Of a stretch of DNA of 6,677 nucleotides, positions 1-4,795 are shown in pieces. The number at the start of each line of letters is the position of its first letter. Position 1 is the first letter of the stretch. Below the pieces are notes generated by a model. That model saw nothing but the letters and a program-made list of their open reading frames with translations, was not told where the DNA came from and did no database searches. Position numbers and translations under genes: made by a program. The stretch covers positions 25,448 through 32,124 of the forward strand of contig DNKR01000022.1 in assembly GCA_003497135.1 (NCBI GenBank). The letters run 5' to 3'. The stretch comes from Candidatus Uhrbacteria bacterium. Its GTDB lineage: Bacteria; Patescibacteriota; Patescibacteriia; UBA9934; UBA9568.

Positions 1-34
1 GTGCGTCCCTACCCTGTACAGGTTCAAGATGACG
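1..34 (-). repeat. Dispersed repeat copy A, just after the DUF5667 gene
   Basis: Read on the minus strand, this stretch starts CGTCAT, continues GAACCT, and ends in the 13-mer GGTAGGGACGCAC. The copy at 6641-6672 has the same three blocks in the same order and an identical 13-mer. The middle differs slightly: copy A carries the 10-base palindrome CCTGTACAGG (13-22) and copy B is about two bases shorter. The repeat begins 6 bases after the TGA stop of the neighbouring minus-strand gene, so it would lie in that gene's 3' untranslated RNA. No T-run follows within the window, so terminator function is unproven. It also coincides with the window edge. Confidence 0.75.
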
Positions 35-40
35 GAAAAA

Positions 41-1120
41 TCAAATACTCGTTTCTGCTTCTACTGTGGTTTCTTTCTGTTCTTCTTCTTGAATGTTCTG
101 TTCCTGTTCTTGTGCAACTGCCGCGTCGGTTATTGCTAATTCCGCTTCTGTTACCAGCGCTCGGCCGGAATCTATTGTAATTCGCATTTGCGCTATAAGT
201 TCAAACGCTTTTCTGTATCCGCCAACAGCAAACAAGTTCATTGCTTCGGCTGATTTGTCGTTCAGCCCTAAGAATTCATTACGCACGCGCAAAAGCTCTG
301 CAATGTACTTTTGTTCAACTTCCGGATACTGCGGAAGCACATTTTGAAGCACAACAAGCCGTCCAAGCAGTGCTTTTTGCTGGATTTCAATTGACAACAA
401 GTCATTGCTGAACTTGTTACTAAGATTCTGCGTATTTAATTCTGATGGCAATTTTTCTGTTTCTCCAACCAAAACTTCCACGACTTGTTCGTTTACATTG
501 TTAACCGCCTCGTCTGCTTCTTTGTTTTCTAAATTCGCGCTTGCAAGCAGTTTGCTTATTGCAGAGCTTTGCTCGTCAGCGATTACAGCAAGTTCAGCGG
601 CTTGAGTCGCATTGCTTATTTTTATATTAGATATTTGCTGATTAACCTCGTCCATTTGATTTGTAAACTGGCCAACAGCGACTTTTACAAGCTCTTCTTT
701 TTGTTTGGAATCAGATGAAAGGATCTGTTCAACTTCGGTTAATCTTCGCTTTGCGAATTCAACATGTAACTTCATTTTCTTTTCGTCTGATGCTGCAAAT
801 GTTAACTGCGCGCGTTCTGTTGCAAGCTTAACGCCATATAGCGCGTCGCCCGGAACAGAATCAAATGACGCGTTTACTGTTGTTATCCATCCGCCAAGCA
901 CAAGAACAAAAATAGACGCAACCATTGCGGCCGGTCTTAAAAATGCTTGCGACGCGACAAATCTGAAATAATTTATTTGATCCGCGACTTTGTGCAACTG
1001 AACCGGTTCAGCGTCAATTCGCGACAAAATGGTCTCAAAACTGCGCGTGCGCAATGCATCATCCACGCGCATGCTTGGATCATTTATCAAATTCTTTAAT
1101 TGTTTTTCCAACTGTCTCAT
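41..1120 (-). CDS. DUF5667-like single-pass membrane protein, putative anti-sigma factor
   Basis: This 359-residue protein is probably the membrane partner of the sigma factor encoded just upstream. It has about 60 cytoplasmic residues, one membrane helix (about 61-83, rich in V, L, I and G), then the sequence VPGDALYGVKLATERAQL (about 89-106). That block and the following charged helical stretch (KLHVEFAKRRLTEVEQIL) match my memory of DUF5667. The rest is predicted helical or coiled coil, ending in a Q/E-rich acidic tail. I chose the ATG at 1120; a TTG at 1129 would add three residues. Its start lies inside the sigma gene (41-base overlap), which suggests translational coupling. No zinc-finger anti-sigma motif (HxxxCxxC) is present, so the anti-sigma role comes from gene order and membrane topology. 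The family is fairly sure, the function is inferred. Confidence 0.8.
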   Translation of the reverse strand: MRQLEKQLKNLINDPSMRVDDALRTRSFETILSRIDAEPVQLHKVADQINYFRFVASQAFLRPAAMVASIFVLVLGGWITTVNASFDSVPGDALYGVKLATERAQLTFAASDEKKMKLHVEFAKRRLTEVEQILSSDSKQKEELVKVAVGQFTNQMDEVNQQISNIKISNATQAAELAVIADEQSSAISKLLASANLENKEADEAVNNVNEQVVEVLVGETEKLPSELNTQNLSNKFSNDLLSIEIQQKALLGRLVVLQNVLPQYPEVEQKYIAELLRVRNEFLGLNDKSAEAMNLFAVGGYRKAFELIAQMRITIDSGRALVTEAELAITDAAVAQEQEQNIQEEEQKETTVEAETSI

Positions 1121-1661
1121 TTTCTTCAATTATATTGTGTAATGCTTTTTTTGCTCTATGCAACAATACTCTTACACCCCCTGCCCGCTTATCAAGCGCT
1201 TCTGCGATTTCCGCCACTGACATCTGCTCTACATACCGCATGAAAAGCGCGTCTTTGTATTCATCTTTTAACTTTCCGATTAAATAGAGCAGTTTATCTT
1301 TTTGAAGCCCTGCATCAACTTCCATTTCTATTGAACTTGCACCGGGCAGTGAAAGCTGGACAACATTCTCGTCAAGCTCTACTGACTCAACCCCGCGCTC
1401 GCGGTAAAAAGCCGCGATAGTGCGCTGTGAGATTTTGTAAACAAGCCCTGTGAATTCTGTAACCGGTGTTGTTGTAATGTATCGCCACAAGCGCACGAAT
1501 GTATCGTTTGCTATGTCCTCTGCATCTTGCCGTGTTGGCGTTTTAAGCAATATGAACCTAAAAACGCGGTCGTAGTATGCTTTGTGGAGCTGTGCAAACG
1601 CGTCTTGGTCCTTATACATTCTGATACGGAACAGTAAGTATGTTTGGCGCTGCTTGTTCAT
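1080..1661 (-). CDS. ECF-type RNA polymerase sigma factor (sigma-70 family)
   Basis: A 193-residue protein of typical ECF length that would direct RNA polymerase to a specific promoter set. Region 2 spans about residues 18-88: DAFAQLHKAYYDRVFRFILL, then the conserved DAEDIANDTFVRLWRYI helix that binds core polymerase and the -10 element. Region 4 spans about 125-177: LKDEYKDALFMRYVEQMSVAEIAEALDKR followed by GGVRVLLHRAKKAL, the helix-turn-helix that reads the -35 element. A 35-residue linker separates them, with no sigma region 1 or 3. Translation starts at an ATG with no clear Shine-Dalgarno sequence; the leader has a small AATAG/CTATT hairpin (1665-1678). It is followed by, and overlaps, the DUF5667 membrane gene, the usual arrangement for an ECF factor and its membrane-bound regulator. 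The signal sensed cannot be read from the sequence. Confidence 0.93.
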   Translation of the reverse strand: MNKQRQTYLLFRIRMYKDQDAFAQLHKAYYDRVFRFILLKTPTRQDAEDIANDTFVRLWRYITTTPVTEFTGLVYKISQRTIAAFYRERGVESVELDENVVQLSLPGASSIEMEVDAGLQKDKLLYLIGKLKDEYKDALFMRYVEQMSVAEIAEALDKRAGGVRVLLHRAKKALHNIIEENETVGKTIKEFDK

Positions 1662-1697
1662 CTTAATAGTGTGCTATTGTTTCAAAAAGGTTACGCT

Positions 1698-1703
1698 ATT
1701 ATA
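1698..1703 (-). promoter_or_regulatory. Probable -10 box for the sigma factor gene
   Basis: A perfect TATAAT lies on the minus strand 36 bases upstream of the sigma factor ATG, giving a leader of about 30 bases. The hexamer 17 bases further upstream (TTTCTT) is a poor -35 match, so the promoter is weak, activated, or read by another sigma factor. I see no GGAAC-type ECF -35 element that would show autoregulation. A TTGACA on the same strand (1766-1771) has only a poor -10 candidate (TAATTT, 1743-1748) at 17-base spacing. Confidence 0.5.
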
Positions 1704-1790
1704 CAGCTATCCTTGTTTGAAAGAAATAGGCGAATTTAGCTTAAATTAGCATAATGTCCACAGGGTGTCAATTGTTTTGGACACAATATA

Positions 1791-1823
1791 TGTTGTAGAG
1801 GCGAACAGCCGTACAACTACAAT
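1791..1823. repeat. Small imperfect inverted repeat, possible decayed palindromic repeat
   Basis: TTGTAG (1793-1798) pairs with CTACAA (1817-1822) around a GC-rich centre that includes GGCGAACAGCCGTAC. The stretch GTAGAGGCGAAC (1796-1807) matches GTAGGGACGCAC of the window-end repeat at 9 of 12 positions. I recall GTAGGGGCGAAC-type palindromic repeats from other bacterial genomes, so this may be a worn copy of such an element. It directly precedes the larger hairpin at 1824-1873. Confidence 0.35.
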
Positions 1824-1873
1824 GGGGCCGTACCGCTCTTTGTTAAAAACTTAACAATCAGCGGTACGGCCCC
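1824..1873. repeat. Perfect nested inverted repeat (14-bp outer, 7-bp inner stem)
   Basis: The outer arms GGGGCCGTACCGCT (1824-1837) and AGCGGTACGGCCCC (1860-1873) are perfectly complementary over 14 bases. Inside them TTGTTAA (1840-1846) pairs with TTAACAA (1851-1857) around an AAAC loop, with a two-base internal loop on each side. The result is a 50-base near-continuous hairpin with a GC-rich foot and an AT-rich head. No T-run follows on either strand, so it is not a standard intrinsic terminator. It lies between the divergent sigma and helix-turn-helix promoters, 16 bases upstream of the TTGACA box. It could be a REP-like dispersed palindrome, a small non-autonomous mobile element, or a protein-binding site. 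Confidence 0.85.
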
Positions 1874-1888
1874 AGATTCAAAACCGAT

Positions 1889-1917
1889 TTGACAAATACC
1901 TGATTTTTGTCTACAAT
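1889..1917 (+). promoter_or_regulatory. Strong sigma-70-type promoter for the HTH-glycosidase operon
   Basis: A perfect -35 TTGACA (1889-1894) is separated by exactly 17 bases from TACAAT (1912-1917), which matches the -10 consensus at 5 of 6 positions. Transcription should begin near 1924, leaving a leader of under 20 bases before the ATG at 1942, with no Shine-Dalgarno sequence. It is the best promoter in the window. Confidence 0.8.
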
Positions 1918-1929
1918 AGTGTAGACAAA
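1906..1929. promoter_or_regulatory. Perfect palindromic operator over the promoter -10 box
   Basis: TTTGTCTACA (1906-1915) and TGTAGACAAA (1920-1929) are perfect inverted copies of 10 bases around the centre ATAG. The palindrome covers the whole -10 box and the predicted start point. A dimeric repressor bound here would block RNA polymerase. The helix-turn-helix protein encoded 12 bases downstream is the obvious candidate, which would make this an autoregulatory operator. The palindrome is seen directly; the binding protein is inferred. Confidence 0.72.
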
Positions 1930-1941
1930 CAGAACTAATTT

Positions 1942-2232
1942 ATGGCAACCAATACAACAATCAGATTATCAGTTTCAGAGGCATCCAGAATGTTTGGAAT
2001 TAGCCAAAGAACAATCCGAAGGGCCATAGCAGAACAAAAAGTAACATACATTGTTGTGCAAAAAAGATACAAAATCAATTTTGAATCCTTGCTTAAATGG
2101 TCCCAAGAAACATCAACAGTCAAAAACAAAAGGGACAGCCGAGGTATTGGACAGTATGTGGAAAACTGGAAAATCAAAAACAAACTATTTTCACCTAATC
2201 CAAAAACATTGGAAAGTAAAACAGACCAATAA
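1942..2232 (+). CDS. Small helix-turn-helix DNA-binding protein (excisionase/MerR-like)
   Basis: A 96-residue protein with an N-terminal DNA-binding domain. Residues 9-30 (LSVSEASRMFGISQRTIRRAIA) form a clear helix-turn-helix, followed by a wing-like strand (VTYIVVQKRYKINFESLLKW, 34-53) as in HTH_17/excisionase-type domains. The remaining 40 residues are lysine-rich and probably loosely structured, with no recognised ligand domain. It is likely a local transcription regulator. It sits directly behind a strong promoter overlapped by a perfect palindrome and 29 bases before the secreted glycosidase, so autoregulation and control of that enzyme are reasonable inferences. An excisionase role is less likely because no integrase is nearby. 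The ATG is nearly leaderless and has no Shine-Dalgarno sequence. Confidence 0.82.
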   Translation: MATNTTIRLSVSEASRMFGISQRTIRRAIAEQKVTYIVVQKRYKINFESLLKWSQETSTVKNKRDSRGIGQYVENWKIKNKLFSPNPKTLESKTDQ

Positions 2233-2236
2233 CTAA

Positions 2237-2254
2237 TTGCCAAGGAGGAGGCAA
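2237..2254 (+). promoter_or_regulatory. Strong ribosome binding site in a hairpin loop
   Basis: AAGGAGGAGG (2242-2251) is a near-perfect Shine-Dalgarno sequence 10 bases before the ATG at 2262 and decides that start. It is framed by TTGCC (2237-2241) and GGCAA (2250-2254), which can pair and place AAGGAGGA in an 8-base loop. No other gene in the window has a comparable site. Confidence 0.75.
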
Positions 2255-2261
2255 CAGGTTT

Positions 2262-4265
2262 ATGACAAAACCCAAAACCATACTTATAAGCGCTGTACTT
2301 GGCCTAGTACTTGTCCTCCCAGCGCAAACAAACGCGCAAACCGCAAGCGATAAATTTGTGCGCACTGCGAACTATTTTTTGATGAGCGGTCGTGCGCTTG
2401 AAGACCAAAGCGCTATTGATACGCTTTCTAAATTTGATCTTATTGTTCTTCCGGCAGAAGCCCAAGAATACAACAAACCGTTTTTTGCAGAAGCGCGCAA
2501 GCGCAACCCTGATATTGTGATTCTTGCTTATGTTCCAACAGTAAGCTGGAACTCTATTTGGCGCGACCCATTGCACAACAGATTGCAAAGCGGGATACGC
2601 CCTGATATGTGGCTCAAAAAGCCGGACGGATCCCCTGTCTCTGTTTGGCCCGGCACGCAAGCGCTCAACTTATCCGGAGCATGGTCTGATTATCTTGCGG
2701 AATTCGCATCGCGCGACATTGTCGGGTCAGGCGTTTGGGACGGAATTTTTTACGATGAGGTTTCGGATTCAATAAGCTGGGCAGGGCCGTCAAACACGAC
2801 TGATTCCGCTTGGGCTGACGGTTATGTTAACTTGCTTTCAAAAACTCGCGCAAAAATCGGCTCGCAAAAAATTATAATTACAAACGGCTCCTCAAACAGC
2901 AGATTTTCGCAGTATGTTAATGGCCGTATGTTTGAAACATTCCCGACCCCATGGGAAGCTGGCGGTTCATGGGAGGCCGTAATGCAAAAATATATTGATC
3001 TGCAAAAAACAGTTCAAGGCCAGCCGCCTGTGTTTGTTATAAACAGCAACACAAACAACACGGGCTTTAATTCCGATTATCAAAAAATGCGCTTTGGCCT
3101 TACAAGCGCATTGCTTGGCAATGGCTACTTTGGTTTTGATTTTGGAGACAAAAACCATGGACAGCTTTGGTACTATGATGAATTTGACGCGAACCTTGGA
3201 TCGCCCGCAAACCAGCCGCGCGACCTGCTCAATCCTGCAAATACGCGACTGAACAAAAGCGTTTGGAAGCGCGACTTTTCAAACGGAGCAGTAGTTGTAA
3301 ACTCAACCGACGCGGCGCAAACAGTGCGCCTACCGGGCGAGTACGAAAAGCTCCGCGGTACGCAAGACCCAAGCACAAACAATGGCTCGGTTGTTTCGCG
3401 CGTTACACTGCTTCCAAAAGACGGCGTGATTCTGCTCCGCACAGTGCAACAGATAACTAACGCGCCGTATGTGAACGGATCATTCGTGCGCATTTTTAAC
3501 AAAAGCGGCCAAGCAAGCAGAACGGGATTCTTTTCTTTTGATCCGCGCTTTGAAGGAAGCGACCGCGTTATCAGCATTGACATTGACCGCGACGGCAAAC
3601 TGGAAGCGGTTAGCGCGAACTCAAGCAGAGTAACGGTTCTTGAAGACAACGGAACAATTAAAGCGCAATTTTTTCCATACACTGACAAATACAAAATGGG
3701 AATCAATTTTGCTGTTGCTGATCTTGAAGGCGACGGGACTTTTGAAATTATTACAGGCACAGAGCGCGGAGGCGGGCCGCAAATCAGAATCTTTAACACA
3801 TTCGGGGTTCTGATAAATCCGGGATTCTTTGCGTACGACAAAGCGTTCCGCGGAGGCGTTGATGTTGCTGTCGGCGACTTAAACGGCGACGGCACGCAAG
3901 AGATCATCGCTGGCGCAGGCGTTGGCGGAGGCCCGCATGTGCGCGTGTTCAACAAAAACGGGGTTCTGATAAATCCGGGATTCTTTGCGTTTGATCAAAA
4001 CTTCCGCGGAGGCGTAAATGTCGCTACCGCTGACATTGACGGCAATGGCGCAAAAGAAATCATTGCTGGAATGGGCCGCGGCGGCGCGCCTGAAATAAGG
4101 GTATTCAACAAAGACGGAAAAACAATTCATTCCGGCTTTTTTGCATTTGACTCGCGCTCGCGCGCTGGCGTGGAAGTCGCCGGAGTTGACATTGATTCCG
4201 ACGGCGCGCAAGAGATAATCGGATTTTCAAACGAAATGTTTACTATAAGCGGGTTTACAAAATAG
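2262..4265 (+). CDS. Secreted GHL15-like glycoside hydrolase with FG-GAP/VCBS-type repeats
   Basis: This 667-residue exported protein is predicted to act on polysaccharide outside the cell. A signal peptide covers residues 1-25 (basic start, ILISAVLGLVLVLP core, probable cleavage after TNA). Residues 33-330 resemble the GHL15 putative glycosidase TIM barrel: FDLIVLPAEAQ, ILAYVPTVSW, then WDGIFYDEV (159-167), where D165 and E166 are candidate acidic active-site residues, and a late conserved block FGFDFGDKNHGQLWYYDEF (290-308). Residues 331-395 (WKRDFSNGAVVVN to GVILL) look like the C-terminal beta domain common in amylase-type enzymes. Five repeats of about 50 residues (405-655) follow, with FN/GFF signatures and metal-binding-like loops DIDRDG, DLEGDG, DLNGDG, DIDGNG and DIDSDG, probably a calcium-binding beta-propeller. 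No sortase motif or anchor is visible. Substrate and activity are unknown. It follows the regulator gene by 29 bases and has a strong Shine-Dalgarno sequence. Confidence 0.82.
   Translation: MTKPKTILISAVLGLVLVLPAQTNAQTASDKFVRTANYFLMSGRALEDQSAIDTLSKFDLIVLPAEAQEYNKPFFAEARKRNPDIVILAYVPTVSWNSIWRDPLHNRLQSGIRPDMWLKKPDGSPVSVWPGTQALNLSGAWSDYLAEFASRDIVGSGVWDGIFYDEVSDSISWAGPSNTTDSAWADGYVNLLSKTRAKIGSQKIIITNGSSNSRFSQYVNGRMFETFPTPWEAGGSWEAVMQKYIDLQKTVQGQPPVFVINSNTNNTGFNSDYQKMRFGLTSALLGNGYFGFDFGDKNHGQLWYYDEFDANLGSPANQPRDLLNPANTRLNKSVWKRDFSNGAVVVNSTDAAQTVRLPGEYEKLRGTQDPSTNNGSVVSRVTLLPKDGVILLRTVQQITNAPYVNGSFVRIFNKSGQASRTGFFSFDPRFEGSDRVISIDIDRDGKLEAVSANSSRVTVLEDNGTIKAQFFPYTDKYKMGINFAVADLEGDGTFEIITGTERGGGPQIRIFNTFGVLINPGFFAYDKAFRGGVDVAVGDLNGDGTQEIIAGAGVGGGPHVRVFNKNGVLINPGFFAFDQNFRGGVNVATADIDGNGAKEIIAGMGRGGAPEIRVFNKDGKTIHSGFFAFDSRSRAGVEVAGVDIDSDGAQEIIGFSNEMFTISGFTK
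3803..3990 (+). repeat. Pair of identical 32-bp direct repeats within the FG-GAP-type region
   Basis: The same 32 bases occur at 3803-3834 and 3959-3990, exactly 156 bases (52 codons) apart, in repeats three and four of the secreted protein. They encode GVLINPGFFA. A second identical block TTCCGCGGAGGCGT recurs at 3846-3859 and 4002-4015 with the same offset. Identity including silent positions points to recent duplication or gene conversion, because the neighbouring repeats share protein pattern but not DNA sequence. Confidence 0.85.
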
Positions 4266-4296
4266 CAAAATTGCTTATTTTAGTTAATTTTGCTAT
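4262..4296. promoter_or_regulatory. Perfect 11-bp inverted repeat, terminator or operator of the MNT gene
   Basis: ATAGCAAAATT (4262-4272) and AATTTTGCTAT (4286-4296) pair perfectly around a 13-base loop. The left arm contains the TAG stop of the glycosidase gene. The right arm is followed by a T-rich stretch, so a weak terminator is possible. The element also overlaps a possible promoter (TTGCTT 4271-4276, 17-base spacer, TATATT 4294-4299) for the nucleotidyltransferase at 4306, which would then be leaderless. Toxin-antitoxin loci often have such operators, so it may do both jobs. Confidence 0.55.
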
Positions 4297-4305
4297 ATTT
4301 TATTT

Positions 4306-4608
4306 ATGACAACAGAATCAATAAAAAAGAAAATAGTACCGATTTTAAAGCGCCGAGGAGTATTAAAGGCGGCTATTTTCGGTTCGGTCGCGCGCGGTGA
4401 AATGAAAAAGAATAGCGACATTGATATATTGATAAAATACGGAGACGACAAAAGCTTACTTGACCTTGTTAGGCTTGAACTTGAACTGGAAAAATTATTG
4501 GGCAAAAAAGTGGATCTTTTGACATATAATTCAATTCATCCGCTTCTTAGCCAAACCATCTTAAAGGACCAAAAAGTAATTTATGAAAAAAGTCGATGTT
4601 TTAATTGA
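4306..4608 (+). CDS. MNT-type minimal nucleotidyltransferase (HepT/MNT antitoxin-like)
   Basis: A 100-residue protein of the polymerase-beta-like nucleotidyltransferase fold. The signature GSVARGE (26-32) is followed by SDIDILI (37-43), giving the two metal-binding aspartates D38 and D40, and VDLL supplies the third acidic residue, D70. All catalytic residues appear intact and the length is normal for the family. Family members known as MntA inactivate the HEPN ribonuclease HepT by adding AMP to it. No HepT (HEPN, RxxxxH motif) gene is present here; instead the 3' end overlaps a HicB-like gene by 26 bases. It could be an orphan antitoxin or act on a target elsewhere. No Shine-Dalgarno sequence is visible. 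The surrounding DNA is more AT-rich than the flanking large genes. Confidence 0.87.
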   Translation: MTTESIKKKIVPILKRRGVLKAAIFGSVARGEMKKNSDIDILIKYGDDKSLLDLVRLELELEKLLGKKVDLLTYNSIHPLLSQTILKDQKVIYEKSRCFN

Positions 4609-4786
4609 ACAAGACGAAGATGGAGTTTTTATCGGTTCAATTTCTACTATACCAAGCTGTTATGCGGAAGGCGGAACACAAAAAGAAATGTTAAAAAACC
4701 TAAAACAAGTTAAAAAACTCTGCACTAGAAATAATAAAAATACAAAAAATCAGGACGCAAATATTAAACACAACCAGATTGCCTAA
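4583..4786 (+). CDS. HicB-like antitoxin, C-terminus atypical or degraded
   Basis: The first 45 of 67 residues fit the HicB antitoxin fold: MKKVDVLIEQDEDGVFIGSI, then IPSCYAEGGTQKEMLKNLKQV, which parallels the usual DEDG, LPGCHTQG and EEALKNIKEA pattern. The usual G before Cys is replaced by S. From residue 46 the chain becomes a K/N/Q-rich tail encoded by A-rich DNA, without the expected hydrophobic helix or a DNA-binding domain. Another frame is open from about 4708 to 4792 (LKNSALEIIKIQKI and on), so a frameshift in the A-runs near 4692-4718 is possible. HicB normally neutralises the mRNA-cutting toxin HicA, but no hicA-like gene is adjacent. The start overlaps the nucleotidyltransferase gene by 26 bases; AAAGGA (4563-4568) is a distant possible ribosome site. 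Confidence 0.65.
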   Translation: MKKVDVLIEQDEDGVFIGSISTIPSCYAEGGTQKEMLKNLKQVKKLCTRNNKNTKNQDANIKHNQIA

Positions 4787-4795
4787 AAGATAACT

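Noticed and set aside
1080..1082. TGA recoded as glycine, as in Gracilibacteria and SR1
   Set aside because: Both minus-strand genes end sensibly at TGA after complete domains, and no long gene contains an in-frame TGA, so the standard code is simplest.
1743..1771. Second minus-strand promoter with TTGACA at 1766-1771
   Set aside because: The hexamer at 17-base spacing (TAATTT) matches the -10 consensus at only 3 of 6 positions, and a perfect TATAAT lies closer to the sigma gene.
1824..1873. Intrinsic terminator between the divergent genes
   Set aside because: No T-run on either strand, and no gene ends here: both neighbours start from this region.
1942..2232. Phage or plasmid excisionase
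   Set aside because: The fold is similar, but no integrase or attachment site is nearby, and the palindrome and operon layout suit a local repressor better.
3173..3955. Minus-strand open frame of 260 codons opposite the glycosidase gene
   Set aside because: It lies wholly opposite a convincing coding region, shows no domain pattern (P/S/T-rich shadow composition), and has no upstream signals.
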